DNA of 35,282 nucleotides. It comes from Thermomonas hydrothermalis (GTDB taxonomy: Bacteria > Pseudomonadota > Gammaproteobacteria > Xanthomonadales > Xanthomonadaceae). How positions within the stretch are numbered: position 1 is the stretch's first letter; each line of letters begins with the position of its first letter. This document shows, piece by piece, positions 8,329 to 16,720 of this stretch. The stretch is from assembly GCF_900129205.1 (NCBI RefSeq), contig NZ_FQUK01000027.1:1-35282 (forward strand), given 5' to 3'. Position numbers and translations under genes: made by a program. A model generated the notes under the pieces. It worked only from the letters and a program-made list of their open reading frames with translations. It ran no database searches and was not told the origin of the DNA.

Positions 8329-9729
8329 TCAGAACTCGGCATGACCGGGCGCGCGGGGGTAGGGGATCGCGTCACGGATGTTGGACAGCCCGCAGACGTA
8401 CACCACCAGCCGCTCGAAGCCCAGCCCGAACCCGGCGTGCGGCACCGTGCCGTAACGCCGCAGGTCGCGGTACCAGGCGTACTGTTCGGGATCTAGGCCG
8501 AACTGCGCCATGCGCCGATCCAGCATGTCCAGCCGCTCTTCGCGCTGGCTGCCGCCGATGATCTCGCCAATGCCCGGAGCCAGCACGTCCATCGCCGCCA
8601 CGGTTTTGCCGTCGTCGTTCAAGCGCATGTAGAACGCTTTGATGTGCTCGGGGTAGTTCATCACCACCACCGGCCGCCCCACGTGCTCCTCGGTCAGCCA
8701 GCGCTCGTGCTCGGTTTGCAGGTCCAGCCCCCATTCCACCGGGAAGTCGAACGTCTTGCCCGACTTCTGCAGCAGGGTGATGGCGTCGGAGTAGTCGATG
8801 CGCTCGAAGGGCGCGTTGATAAACGCCTCCAGCCGGGTGATCACGTCCTTCTGCACGCGCTCGGCGAGGAAGCCCATGTCGTCCCCACGCTCGTTCAGTA
8901 CCGCCCGGAACAGGTACTTCAGAAAATCCTCGGCCAGGTTGGCGTCGTCGTTGAGATCGGCAAACGCGATCTCCGGCTCGATCATCCAGAACTCGGCCAG
9001 GTGGCGGGTGGTATTGCTGTTTTCGGCGCGGAAGGTGGGGCCGAAGGTGTACACCTTGCTCATGCTCAGGCAAAACGCCTCGACGTTGAGCTGGCCGGAC
9101 ACCGTCAGGAAGGTTTCCTTGCCGAAGAAATCGCGCGAGAAGTCCACCGCGCCATCGGGTGTACGCGGCAGGTTGGCGAAATCCAGGGTGGACACCCGGA
9201 ACATCTGGCCGGCGCCTTCGGCATCGGACGTGGTGATGATCGGTGTCGAAATCCAGTAGAAGCCGCGCTCATGGAAGAAGCGGTGCACGGCCTGCGCCAA
9301 ACAGTGACGGATTCGGGTGACAGCGCCGAATAGGTTGGTGCGCGGGCGCAGGTGGGCGTACTCGCGCAGGTATTCCAGTGAGTGCGCCTTGGGCTGCATG
9401 GGGTAGGTGAGCGGGTCGTCCACCCAGCCGACCACGTCGATCGTCGTTGCCTGCACCTCGAAGGCCTGGCCCTGGCCCTGCGACTTCACCAGCGTGCCGG
9501 TGGCGATGATCGCGCAGCCGGTGGTCAGATGCTTCACCTCAGACTCGTAGTTGGGCAGGCTGGCCGGGGCCACCACCTGGATCGGAGCAAAACAGGAGCC
9601 GTCGCTGAGGTGGATGAAAGACAGCCCGGCTTTGGAGTCGCGGCGGGTGCGCACCCAGCCGCGCACGGTGACCTGGCCGCCTTCGGGGACGTGCCCGGCC
9701 AGAGCCTGGGCCACGGAGAGGGTCGTCAT
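8329..9729 (-). CDS. asnS: Asparaginyl-tRNA synthetase
   Basis: AsnRS (466 aa) charges tRNA-Asn with asparagine using ATP in the cytosol. It is a class IIb synthetase: an OB-fold anticodon-binding domain at about 18-105 ([20 protein letters not shown]), then the class II catalytic core with motif 2 ([19 protein letters not shown]) and motif 3 ([12 protein letters not shown]) near the C-terminus. The E-N-S-N-T-T-R-H sequence in motif 2 marks asparagine rather than aspartate specificity. The length matches bacterial AsnRS. ATG 9729 is preceded by AGGA at 8 bases. A dedicated AsnRS makes the tRNA-dependent amidation route for Asn-tRNA unnecessary. The two small downstream genes probably share its transcript. 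Confidence 0.97.
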   Translation of the reverse strand: MTTLSVAQALAGHVPEGGQVTVRGWVRTRRDSKAGLSFIHLSDGSCFAPIQVVAPASLPNYESEVKHLTTGCAIIATGTLVKSQGQGQAFEVQATTIDVVGWVDDPLTYPMQPKAHSLEYLREYAHLRPRTNLFGAVTRIRHCLAQAVHRFFHERGFYWISTPIITTSDAEGAGQMFRVSTLDFANLPRTPDGAVDFSRDFFGKETFLTVSGQLNVEAFCLSMSKVYTFGPTFRAENSNTTRHLAEFWMIEPEIAFADLNDDANLAEDFLKYLFRAVLNERGDDMGFLAERVQKDVITRLEAFINAPFERIDYSDAITLLQKSGKTFDFPVEWGLDLQTEHERWLTEEHVGRPVVVMNYPEHIKAFYMRLNDDGKTVAAMDVLAPGIGEIIGGSQREERLDMLDRRMAQFGLDPEQYAWYRDLRRYGTVPHAGFGLGFERLVVYVCGLSNIRDAIPYPRAPGHAEF

Positions 9730-9780
9730 CTTGAAATCCTGCGTTGCAAGCCTGAAATAGAACGTGCAGTTTACCGGAGC

Positions 9781-9786
9781 TACAAT
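9781..9786 (+). promoter_or_regulatory. Possible -10 box immediately before the Fe-S carrier gene
   Basis: TACAAT ends 6 bases before the ATG at 9793, the same geometry as the TAGAAT before nfuA. A transcript from it would begin at or next to the ATG. No clear -35 is seen, and a CGGAG 13 bases upstream of the ATG is too far for a good Shine-Dalgarno. Confidence 0.35.
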
Positions 9787-9792
9787 CCTGCC

Positions 9793-10134
9793 ATGGCCAT
9801 TACCCTCTCACCCGCTGCGCGCGAACGCATCCGCAGCTATCTCAATGCCGATCCCGCCGCCCTTGGGCTGCGCTTTGGGGTGACCCGCAGCGGCTGTTCC
9901 GGCTGGAGCTACAAGGTGGACATGGCGCGCACCCAGGCGCCCGATGACCATGTGTTCGAAGACGGCGACATCCGCATTTTCGTGGATGCCGACAGCCTGC
10001 CGCAGGTGGACGGCACCTGCATCGACTTCGTCAAGCAGGGCGTCAACGAGCAGTTCACCTTCGACAATCCCAACGTCACCGGCGGCTGCGGCTGCGGCAG
10101 CAGCTTCACCACCCGGGACGACATCGCCGGCTGA
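9793..10134 (+). CDS. A-type iron-sulfur carrier (IscA/ErpA/HesB family)
   Basis: The 113-aa product is an A-type carrier that receives Fe-S clusters from a scaffold and hands them to apo-proteins. The three ligand cysteines are present: C35 in the SGCSGWSY segment, and C99 and C101 in [14 protein letters not shown] near the C-terminus, which is the family signature. A fourth cysteine (C76, GTCIDFV) is not a known ligand. Without its isc or suf operon neighbours I cannot decide between IscA, ErpA and SufA, so no symbol is given. The start is MAITLSPAA, the normal N-terminus. It is divergent from asnS with only 63 bases between. Confidence 0.92.
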   Translation: MAITLSPAARERIRSYLNADPAALGLRFGVTRSGCSGWSYKVDMARTQAPDDHVFEDGDIRIFVDADSLPQVDGTCIDFVKQGVNEQFTFDNPNVTGGCGCGSSFTTRDDIAG

Positions 10135-10151
10135 GCCCGCGCTGCCCGGGT

Positions 10152-10180
10152 TTGCGGGCGCGCCGTAGATTCCGCATAAT
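10152..10180 (+). promoter_or_regulatory. Promoter of the rpsF-rpsR-rplI operon
   Basis: TTGCGG (10152-10157) and CATAAT (10175-10180) are separated by 17 bases, a near-consensus sigma-70 promoter. Transcription would begin about 10186, leaving a leader of roughly 105 bases before rpsF that starts with a strong hairpin. Confidence 0.7.
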
Positions 10181-10184
10181 AGTC

Positions 10185-10292
10185 GGCTCCCGTTTACGGG
10201 AGCCCTGCCCGAACGCGCCCGTCCGTCTGGACGCGGTGGCTGAGGGCTGTCCGGCGGGTTACGCCTGCCGCCATCCACAAGGAAACTGCACC
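10185..10292 (+). promoter_or_regulatory. rpsF leader with 5' hairpin; possible S6:S18 autoregulatory site
   Basis: The predicted transcript opens with a perfect hairpin, GGCTCCCG-ttta-CGGGAGCC (10185-10204), which would protect the 5' end from decay. Further down, a CCGGCGGG ... CCGCC segment (about 10251-10272) can pair just before the AAGGAAACTG ribosome binding site. In many bacteria the S6:S18 dimer represses its own operon by binding a leader structure with an exposed CCG. Such a CCG is present here, but I cannot confirm the fold. Confidence 0.4.
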
Positions 10293-10706
10293 ATGCGTCA
10301 TTACGAAATCGTGTTTCTGGTCCACCCTGACCAGAGTGAGCAGGTCCCGGCCATGATCGAGCGCTACAAGGGCGTGATCGAGGCCGGCAACGGTAAGGTT
10401 CACCGCCTGGAGGACTGGGGCCGTCGTCAGCTGGCCTATCCGATCCAGCATCTGGTCAAGGCCCATTACGTGCTGATGAACGTCGAAGTCGGTCAGGACG
10501 TGCTGGATGAATTGGTCAACACCTTCCGCTTCAACGACGCGATCCTGCGCCATCTGGTGATCCGCCGCGATGAGGCCATCACCGAGCCGTCGCTGATCAT
10601 GAAGAGCAAGGACGACAAGGGCGACAAGTCCGAGCGCCGCCGCCGCGACGACGACAGCGACAACGCCATCGGCACCGCCGATGTCGATGTCATCGAAGCC
10701 GCGTAA
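10293..10706 (+). CDS. rpsF: 30S ribosomal protein S6
   Basis: S6 (137 aa) binds the central domain of 16S rRNA as a dimer with S18. The N-terminal ferredoxin-like fold is intact ([19 protein letters not shown], then GRRQLAYPI and HYVLMNVE). After about residue 105 comes a highly charged tail ([19 protein letters not shown]) typical of gammaproteobacterial S6, where RimK can add glutamates in some species. A good AAGGA lies 8 bases before the ATG. It is first in the operon with rpsR 24 bases downstream. Confidence 0.97.
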   Translation: MRHYEIVFLVHPDQSEQVPAMIERYKGVIEAGNGKVHRLEDWGRRQLAYPIQHLVKAHYVLMNVEVGQDVLDELVNTFRFNDAILRHLVIRRDEAITEPSLIMKSKDDKGDKSERRRRDDDSDNAIGTADVDVIEAA

Positions 10707-10730
10707 TCGCCGTCTCCAGAGGAAACTGCC

Positions 10731-10961
10731 ATGTCCAAGTTCTTCCGCCGTCGCAAGTTCTGCAAGTTCACCGCCGAGGGTGTCACCGAGATCGACTACA
10801 AGGATCTGGCCACCCTGCGCCAGTACCTGACCGAGACCGGCAAGATCGTGCCCAGCCGCATCACCGGCACCAAGTCCAAGTACCAGCGTCAGCTGGCGAC
10901 CGCCATCAAGCGGGCCCGCTTCCTGGCGTTGATCCCGTACACGGACAACCACCACATCTGA
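10731..10961 (+). CDS. rpsR: 30S ribosomal protein S18
   Basis: S18 (76 aa) forms the S6:S18 heterodimer on the 30S platform. The sequence [13 protein letters not shown], the middle [18 protein letters not shown] and the [15 protein letters not shown] core are fully typical. Length is normal. It starts 24 bases after rpsF behind AGAGGAAACTGCC, so it is cotranscribed. About 100 non-coding bases follow before rplI, with a GC-rich stretch (10967-10995) that could fold but lacks a T-run. Confidence 0.97.
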   Translation: MSKFFRRRKFCKFTAEGVTEIDYKDLATLRQYLTETGKIVPSRITGTKSKYQRQLATAIKRARFLALIPYTDNHHI

Positions 10962-11065
10962 TCTGGCGCGGGGCCGGCGCCTTGCGTTCCGGCCCTTCCT
11001 GCCCCCGTCCATTCGGACAGCACACGTTGCAGGCATTGGCCTGCTAACGAATACGGAGCAACCTC

Positions 11066-11521
11066 ATGAAACTGATCCTCCTGCAAAAGGTCACCAACCT
11101 CGGTGGTCTGGGTGACCTGGTCACCGTCAAGCCCGGCTATGGCCGTAACTATCTGGTGCCGCAGGGCAAGGCGGTGCCCGCCACCCCGGCCAACATCGCC
11201 GAGTTCGAGGCCCGGCGTGCCGAGTACGAAGCCAAGGCGGCCGAGCTGCTGGCGGCCGCCCAGGCCCGTCAGGCCAAGCTGGCCGATGCCAGCGTGACCG
11301 TGAGCGCCAATGCCTCGACCGAAGGCAAGCTGTATGGCTCGGTCGGCCCGCGTGAAATCGCCGAAGCGCTGACCCGCCAGTTGGGCGTGGAAGTGCACAA
11401 GTCGGAAGTGGTGATGGGCGAGGGCCCGATTCGCCACACCGGCGAGTTCGAGGTCGGTGTGCACCTGCATGCCGATGTCGATGCCACCGTCAAGGTGGTG
11501 GTGGTGCCGGAAGCCGCCTGA
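11066..11521 (+). CDS. rplI: 50S ribosomal protein L9
   Basis: L9 (151 aa) bridges the L1 stalk region of 23S rRNA and helps keep frame during translation. The N-domain is standard ([19 protein letters not shown] then [13 protein letters not shown]), followed by the long connecting helix (about 42-75, Ala/Glu-rich) and the C-domain with [28 protein letters not shown] precedes the ATG. It is last in the ribosomal operon; a GC hairpin with a short T-run lies 25 bases after the stop. Confidence 0.97.
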   Translation: MKLILLQKVTNLGGLGDLVTVKPGYGRNYLVPQGKAVPATPANIAEFEARRAEYEAKAAELLAAAQARQAKLADASVTVSANASTEGKLYGSVGPREIAEALTRQLGVEVHKSEVVMGEGPIRHTGEFEVGVHLHADVDATVKVVVVPEAA

Positions 11522-11545
11522 GCAAAACGGTTGGCTGTTCCTGCG

Positions 11546-11569
11546 ACGGGCGCCGCAAGGCGCCCGTTT
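11546..11569 (+). terminator. Terminator after rplI
   Basis: ACGGGCGCC-gcaa-GGCGCCCGT is a 9-bp perfect stem with a GNRA-type GCAA loop followed by TT. The T-run is short, so termination may be partial, but the position 25 bases after rplI fits an operon end. Confidence 0.65.
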
Positions 11570-11608
11570 GCGTTCGACGGTCGTCGCAGCCGGTGAGACG
11601 CTCACCGG

Positions 11609-11617
11609 TTATCCACA
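11609..11617 (+). promoter_or_regulatory. Consensus DnaA box upstream of dnaB
   Basis: TTATCCACA matches the strongest E. coli DnaA box exactly. It lies about 110 bases before the dnaB start, within the rplI-dnaB intergenic region. A GGTGAG-acg-CTCACC hairpin (11592-11606) sits just before it. A chance match is possible, but the sequence and place suggest DnaA control of dnaB. Confidence 0.5.
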
Positions 11618-11725
11618 GGCTTATCTGCAACGATTTTCCGCAGGGGCGACTAGGATGCCTGCTTCCATGCCACCACAATGCGCATCGGTTCGCCGTGACG
11701 GACCGGTGGGGGAGTGACGCAGTCG

Positions 11726-13141
11726 ATGAGTGCCAAGTCAGGGCTACGCCCGGATGCCGGGTCGCACAGCCGCAGTGACCACAACATCGAGCAACTGCGG
11801 GTGCCGCCGCAGTCGATCGAGGCCGAACAGGCGGTGCTGGGCGGCCTGATGCTGGATCCGAGCGCGTTCGACCGGGTTGCCGACCAGCTGGTGGAAGAGG
11901 ATTTCTATCGCCGCGACCATCGTCTGATCTATCGCGCGATCCGCGAGCTGGTGGAGAAAAACCGGCCCTGCGATGCGGTGACGGTGGGCGAATGGTTCGA
12001 TGCCCAGGGCCTGTCCGAGCAGGTGGCCGGTGGCGCCTATCTGGTGGAACTGGCGGCCAGCACGCCGAGCGCCGCCAACATCCGCGCCTATGCCGACATC
12101 GTCCGGGACAAGGCGGTTCAGCGGCGCCTGATCGAGGTCGGCACCCAGATCGTCAATGACGGCTATCAGCCGGAAGGGCGCGATTCCAGCGAACTGCTGG
12201 CCAAGGCCGAGCAGGCGGTGTTTGCGATTGCCGAGGGACATGCCCGCACCAAGCGCGATTTTGTGCCGGTCAAGACCGCGCTGCGCGAGGCGTTCGAGGT
12301 GCTGCAGCGGCGTTCGGAAAGCGGCAGCGGCGTGACCGGGCTGCCGACCGGATACGAAGAATTCGACAGGATGACGGCCGGTCTGCAGCCCACCGATCTG
12401 ATCATCCTGGCCGCGCGTCCCGCAATGGGCAAGACCACGTTTGCCCTCAACATCGCCGAGTATGCCGCGCTCAAATCAAAGAAGGCGGTGGCGATCTTCT
12501 CGATGGAAATGTCGGCCGAGCAGTTGGCCATGCGGCTGATTTCCTCGCTGGGCCGGGTCAATGCCCAACGCTTGAAGACCGGCGACCTGGCGGATGAGGA
12601 CTGGAGCCGTGTCACCGGGGCGATCGCCCAGCTCAGCAGCATCAAGATTTTCATCGACGACACCCCGGCACTGTCGCCCGAGGTGCTGCGCGCCAAGGCG
12701 CGCCGGCTCAAGCGCGAACATGATCTTGGCCTGGTGGTGATCGATTACCTGCAGCTGATGCAGGTGCCGGGCAACAAGGAAAACCGCGCCACCGAGATCT
12801 CCGAGATCAGTCGCTCGCTCAAGGCCCTGGCCAAGGAGCTGAACGTGCCGGTGATCGCCCTGTCGCAGCTCAACCGCTCGCTGGAAACCCGCACCGACAA
12901 GCGCCCGGTGATGGCCGACCTGCGCGAATCCGGCGCGATCGAGCAGGACGCCGACATGATCGTGTTCATCTACCGCGACGAGTACTACAACCGCGAGAAC
13001 TCGCCGGACAAGGGGCTGGCCGAAATCATCATCGGCAAGCACCGCAATGGCGAGGTGGGTCACTTCAAGCTCAAGTTCTTCGGTGAGTACACCCGCTTCG
13101 ACAATCTGGCCCACGATGCCGTGGGCCGCTACGAGGGGTGA
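11726..13141 (+). CDS. dnaB: Replicative DNA helicase DnaB
   Basis: DnaB (471 aa) is the hexameric helicase that unwinds DNA 5' to 3' ahead of the chromosomal fork and recruits DnaG primase. It has the N-terminal primase-binding domain (VPPQSIEAEQAVLGGLMLD, about 26-130), a linker, and the RecA-like ATPase domain with Walker A ARPAMGKTT near 230-238 and Walker B region LVVIDYLQLM. No intein is present. ATG 11726 is preferred: GGGGGAG ends 12 bases upstream, whereas the GTG at 11714 would abut it directly. The rplI-dnaB-alr order is common in gammaproteobacteria. Confidence 0.96.
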   Translation: MSAKSGLRPDAGSHSRSDHNIEQLRVPPQSIEAEQAVLGGLMLDPSAFDRVADQLVEEDFYRRDHRLIYRAIRELVEKNRPCDAVTVGEWFDAQGLSEQVAGGAYLVELAASTPSAANIRAYADIVRDKAVQRRLIEVGTQIVNDGYQPEGRDSSELLAKAEQAVFAIAEGHARTKRDFVPVKTALREAFEVLQRRSESGSGVTGLPTGYEEFDRMTAGLQPTDLIILAARPAMGKTTFALNIAEYAALKSKKAVAIFSMEMSAEQLAMRLISSLGRVNAQRLKTGDLADEDWSRVTGAIAQLSSIKIFIDDTPALSPEVLRAKARRLKREHDLGLVVIDYLQLMQVPGNKENRATEISEISRSLKALAKELNVPVIALSQLNRSLETRTDKRPVMADLRESGAIEQDADMIVFIYRDEYYNRENSPDKGLAEIIIGKHRNGEVGHFKLKFFGEYTRFDNLAHDAVGRYEG

Positions 13142-13148
13142 GGCTGGC

Positions 13149-14294
13149 GTGAGCGATCCGATGCAGCAGCGTCCAACCCGGATCGTGGTCGATCTGGATG
13201 CGCTGGCCGGTAATCTGTGTGCGATCCGCGCGCATGTCGGCGTGCCGGTGATGGCCATCGTCAAGGCCAATGCCTATGGTCACGGGCTGGTGCCGGTCGC
13301 GCGGCATTTGCAGCAGCAGGGGGTCGGGCAGTTTGGCGTGGCCTTTGTCGAGGAGGGGATCACGTTGCGCCGGGCCGGCATCGACGCGCCGATCCTGGTG
13401 CTGGGTGGGATCCTCGGTCGTCAGGCAGCGCAGCTGATTCAGCACGATCTGGAAATCACCGTCTCCTCGCTCGACAAGCTGCGGCAGGTGGAGGCCGCGG
13501 CGGAGGCGCTGGGCCGCAAGGCCGTCATCCATCTCAAGATCGACACCGGGATGGAGCGGATCGGTGTGCACAGCTATTCGTGCGGGCCGCTGATCGAAGC
13601 CGCGGTGGCATCGCGCTGGTGCCAGATCAAGGGCATCTACTCGCATCTTGCCTGTGCGGACGATCCGGCCTCGCCCATGACCGCATTGCAACTGGAACGC
13701 TTTCACGACGCGTGCGCGCACTTCGAGCGTCTCAGCGTGCCCATGCCGATCCGCCATCTGGCCAATTCCGGTGGCGTGCTGCATTTCCCGGCGACCTGGC
13801 TGGACATGGTGCGCCCGGGCATCCTGTTGTATGGCGTGCTGCCCGATCCTGCGGCGCAGCGCAACGTCCCGGTGGTGCCGGTGCTGTCGCTGATTTCGCA
13901 AGTGGTCTATTTCAAGGTGGTGCGCGCCGGCAATCCGGTCAGCTATGGCGCCACCTGGGCACCGCCGCAGGATACCCGGGTCATCACCATCCCGCTGGGG
14001 TATGGCGATGGCTGGCCGCGCGCGCTGTCCAATCGCGGCGAGGTGCTGGTGCGTGGGCAGCGCCGTCCGATCGTCGGCCGCATCTGCATGGATCAGTTCA
14101 TGGTCGATCTCGGCCCCGACGGGACTGCCTATAACGGCGATGATGTGGTGCTGATCGGATGCCAGGGCGGGCAGTGCATCCGGGTCGAAGACGTGGCGGT
14201 GCAGGCCGACACCATTGGCTACGAAATCCTCACCCGCCTCAATGAGCGCATCCCGCGCGAATACATCCAGCGTAGTGCGGGGCCGGCGGTCTGA
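13149..14294 (+). CDS. alr: Alanine racemase
   Basis: This PLP enzyme (381 aa) interconverts L- and D-alanine to supply D-Ala for peptidoglycan. The PLP lysine is K39 in AIVKANAYGHG. The second catalytic base, Tyr, is in GNPVSYGATW in the C-terminal beta domain, and the IPLGYGDGWPR and GRICMDQFMVDL signatures are intact. GTG at 13149 was chosen, 7 bases after dnaB ends, because the GGTGAGG just upstream can act as ribosome binding site; the ATG at 13161 would shorten it by four residues. It is probably cotranscribed with dnaB. Confidence 0.95.
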   Translation: MSDPMQQRPTRIVVDLDALAGNLCAIRAHVGVPVMAIVKANAYGHGLVPVARHLQQQGVGQFGVAFVEEGITLRRAGIDAPILVLGGILGRQAAQLIQHDLEITVSSLDKLRQVEAAAEALGRKAVIHLKIDTGMERIGVHSYSCGPLIEAAVASRWCQIKGIYSHLACADDPASPMTALQLERFHDACAHFERLSVPMPIRHLANSGGVLHFPATWLDMVRPGILLYGVLPDPAAQRNVPVVPVLSLISQVVYFKVVRAGNPVSYGATWAPPQDTRVITIPLGYGDGWPRALSNRGEVLVRGQRRPIVGRICMDQFMVDLGPDGTAYNGDDVVLIGCQGGQCIRVEDVAVQADTIGYEILTRLNERIPREYIQRSAGPAV

Positions 14295-14365
14295 GAACCT
14301 GAGTCAACGCGTTGACCGCCTGCAGGCGGCATGTTTCACTGCCGGCAAGCTTGGGGAGAGCGGTC

Positions 14366-15868
14366 ATGGCCAGTTCGCAATCACGTCCAAAACCCTCCGC
14401 GCCTGCGCCGCGTCGGCGCCCGAAGCGTGAACCGATGTCGCGCGTCGATACCGCCTGGCTGCGCATGGAGCGGCCGACCAACCCGATGATGATCACCGGC
14501 GTGCTGATGTTTGCCGAGCCGATGTCGCTGGCGCGGCTCAAGGCGGTGATTCGACAGCGCTTTCTGGCCTATTCCCGGTTTCGGCAAAAACCGGTGGAGG
14601 GGGCAACCGGTGCGCAGTGGGTGGAGGACGAGACGTTCGATCTGGACTGGCACGTCCAGCTGGCTGCATTGCCGGGCCGAACCGGCAAGGCGGCAGAAAA
14701 GCGCGCCCTGGAACGGTTCGTCAGCCAGCTGGCCTCCACGCCGCTGGACCCGGATCGGCCGATGTGGCAGTTCCATCTAGTCGAGCGCTATCAGGGTGGG
14801 TCGGCGCTGGTGGCGCGCATCCACCATTGCTATGCCGATGGCATTGCGCTGGTGCAGGTGTTGCTCTCGCTCACCGATACCAGCCGCGAGCCTTCCGACG
14901 CTTCACGTCTGGACAAAGCCTGGCTCAAGCACGAGGCGGCGCCGGTGGCGCGCCGGGTGGGCGCGATGGAGCGCTACATGAAGCTGGGCGGCAAGGCGCT
15001 GGAGCAGGGCATGGCGATGATGCAGGACCCGTCGCTGGCGACCTTGCTGGCCCGAGAGGGCGGCGAGATCGCCCGCGAGTTGGCGCATGCGCTGGCCTTG
15101 CGTGACGACCCGCCTTCGCTGCTGCGCGGCCGCTTGGGGGTCAGCAAGCGGGTGGCATGGGCCGAGCCGCTGCCGCTGGAGGAGGTCAAGGCGGTCGGCC
15201 GCGCCTGCGGCTGCACCGTCAATGACGTGTTGATGGCGGCGGCCGCTGGCGCGCTGCGCAGCTATATGCGCGAACGCGGCGAGGCGCTCGATGGCCTGAG
15301 TCTGCGTGCCACCGTGCCGGTGAACCTGCGCCCGCTGGAGCACGCCAAAAAGCTGGGCAACCATTTCGGGCTGGTGTTCCTCGATCTTCCCGTGGGCGAG
15401 GCCAACCCACTGCGCAGGCTGGAACGGGTGGCCGACTGCATGCGCCAGCTCAAGCAATCCAGGCAGGCGATGGTGGCCTACGGGTTGCTGGCGGCGCTGG
15501 GGATCGCCCCGGAGCCGGTGCAGGCGCTGGCGCTGGAGCTGTTCAGTCGCAAGGCCAGCCTGGTGGCCACCAATGTCCCCGGCCCGCAGCAGCCCCTGTA
15601 TCTGGCGGGCTGCGAGCTGAGCGAGATCATGTTCTGGGTGCCGCAGACTGGCTCGATCGGGATCGGCCTGTCGATCCTGAGCTATCGCGGCCGGGTGCAC
15701 TTCGGGCTGATTGCCGATGCCCGCCTCATTCCCGACCCGGATGCAGTGGTGCGCCGTTTCGGCGAAGAATTCGACAAGCTGGTGTATCTGGCCCTGATGG
15801 CAGACTGGTCGCAGCCGTTGGATGCCCACGCCGCCGAAGCCGTGCTGCTGGAAGCCGCCGACGCATAG
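14366..15868 (+). CDS. Wax ester synthase / diacylglycerol O-acyltransferase (WS/DGAT)
   Basis: The 500-aa product belongs to the bifunctional WS/DGAT family, which joins acyl-CoA to a fatty alcohol or diacylglycerol to make storage lipid at the inner membrane face. The catalytic motif HHxxxDG is present as HHCYADG at 153-159. The acyltransferase domain (MSRVDTAWLRMERPTNPMM) and the C-terminal WES domain (SLRATVPVNLRP ... NVPGPQQPLYLAG) are complete. The first 24 residues are basic and Pro-rich. ATG 14366 has GGGGAG 7 bases upstream; an in-frame start at 14312 is not supported by family similarity. It follows alr by 71 bases. Substrate preference cannot be read from sequence. Confidence 0.92.
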   Translation: MASSQSRPKPSAPAPRRRPKREPMSRVDTAWLRMERPTNPMMITGVLMFAEPMSLARLKAVIRQRFLAYSRFRQKPVEGATGAQWVEDETFDLDWHVQLAALPGRTGKAAEKRALERFVSQLASTPLDPDRPMWQFHLVERYQGGSALVARIHHCYADGIALVQVLLSLTDTSREPSDASRLDKAWLKHEAAPVARRVGAMERYMKLGGKALEQGMAMMQDPSLATLLAREGGEIARELAHALALRDDPPSLLRGRLGVSKRVAWAEPLPLEEVKAVGRACGCTVNDVLMAAAAGALRSYMRERGEALDGLSLRATVPVNLRPLEHAKKLGNHFGLVFLDLPVGEANPLRRLERVADCMRQLKQSRQAMVAYGLLAALGIAPEPVQALALELFSRKASLVATNVPGPQQPLYLAGCELSEIMFWVPQTGSIGIGLSILSYRGRVHFGLIADARLIPDPDAVVRRFGEEFDKLVYLALMADWSQPLDAHAAEAVLLEAADA

Positions 15869-16004
15869 CGCGTGCGTTCCCGGCCGCTGCGCGGAACGGG
15901 GCGATCGCATGGCAGGGCCTACGCCTTGGGAGCGATCCTGACCGTCGGGCGGGGTAGATGTCGTGTGTCACCGACCCGCGTTCGGTTGGCGCTCAGCTTT
16001 GCCC

Positions 16005-16032
16005 TTGTGAAACCGCCTGCCGCCCCTATACT
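16005..16032 (+). promoter_or_regulatory. Promoter of ssrA
   Basis: TTGTGA (16005-16010) and TATACT (16027-16032) with a 16-base spacer. The predicted start near 16039 leaves about 22 bases to be trimmed from the precursor to give the mature tmRNA 5' end, as RNase P does in E. coli. Confidence 0.7.
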
Positions 16033-16060
16033 GCATACCGTCGGCGACATCGACAGTCCC

Positions 16061-16414
16061 GGGGGTGCACTGGCTTCGACGGGGGTTGCGAAATCGCACG
16101 GCGCATGCCGAGGGGGCAGCTTTCCTCGTAAATCCAGCGGCAAACAATCAGACGCCAACGACGACGTCTACGCTCTGGCCGCTTAAGGCCTAGCCCCGAA
16201 CCCACACGTGCCCGTGCATGTGGATGTAGGGTCACTCACACGGGATGGATGCCGGCGGCGACCCGTCAACCGGCATCGAGACTCAAGCGGGTATGAGTGC
16301 CGGTGTGCTTCGCACGGTGTGTTGCCGGCACTCGAGATCAAACACCGAGCTAAGCATGTAGTGCCGGGCATGGAGTGCCTTCGGACGGCGGTTCGATTCC
16401 GCCCACCTCCACCA
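16061..16414 (+). ncRNA. ssrA: tmRNA (transfer-messenger RNA)
   Basis: tmRNA with SmpB rescues ribosomes stalled on broken mRNAs and tags the product for proteolysis. The 5' GGGGGTG pairs with CACCTCC before the encoded ACCA end, with the G3-U wobble that marks tmRNA for AlaRS. The 5' CTGGCTTCGACGGG and 3' GGTTCGATTCCGCC (T arm) are diagnostic. The tag reading frame starts at GCC 16154 and ends at TAA 16184-16186, giving ANDDVYALAA after the charged alanine. The ends are ALAA, the ClpXP/ClpAP degron. The gene is one-piece, 354 nt. It is the last core gene before the mobile element, and ssrA is a well-known integration target. Confidence 0.96.
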
Positions 16415-16421
16415 TTTACCC

Positions 16422-16451
16422 AAGGCCAACCCTTATCGGTTGGCCTTTTTT
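16422..16451 (+). terminator. Terminator of ssrA
   Basis: AAGGCCAACC and GGTTGGCCTT form a 10-bp stem with a CTTATC loop, and the 3' arm runs into six Ts (16446-16451). It begins 8 bases after the tmRNA CCA end, an ideal intrinsic terminator. Confidence 0.92.
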
Positions 16452-16674
16452 CTTGCGCGTTCCCCGCGTGTTGGCGCGTGTTCACGGCGTGATCTTGCGG
16501 ACGCAGCCTTTGAGCTCGGACCGCCTTCGCCCCTCACGGCCTCTCTGTTCTCTGTTTTTCGCTCAGTGTCCGTGGAGGACTCCGGGGACCTGTACGTGCT
16601 CCATCAAGGACTTAGCGGCGCCGGTTGCAGTCGGCAACTGCCCGGCGGCGGCGACCGAGAGAGATCGTCAGGCC

Positions 16675-16698
16675 GCAAAAAGGCCGCCCGAAGGCGGC
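16675..16698 (-). terminator. Terminator of the recombinase operon
   Basis: On the minus strand this reads GCCGCC-ttcg-GGCGGC-C-TTTTT-GC: a 6-bp GC stem closed by a UUCG tetraloop with five Ts. It lies 22 bases after the last operon gene and faces the ssrA terminator. Confidence 0.88.
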
Positions 16699-16720
16699 GG
16701 CGATGTGATGACAGGGCCCG

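Larger units (their letters stand above)
16415..16720. other. Junction region between ssrA and the recombinase operon
   Basis: These 306 bases hold no gene I can support. They contain the ssrA terminator at the left and the recombinase-operon terminator at the right, back to back. The stretch between (about 16455-16670) has no obvious promoter. If the element inserted next to ssrA, its left attachment site should lie here or in the tmRNA 3' end. Confidence 0.5.

Noticed and set aside
16061-16414. A separate tRNA gene ending in CCA
   Set aside because: The T arm and acceptor belong to the tmRNA tRNA-like domain; no standalone cloverleaf is present.
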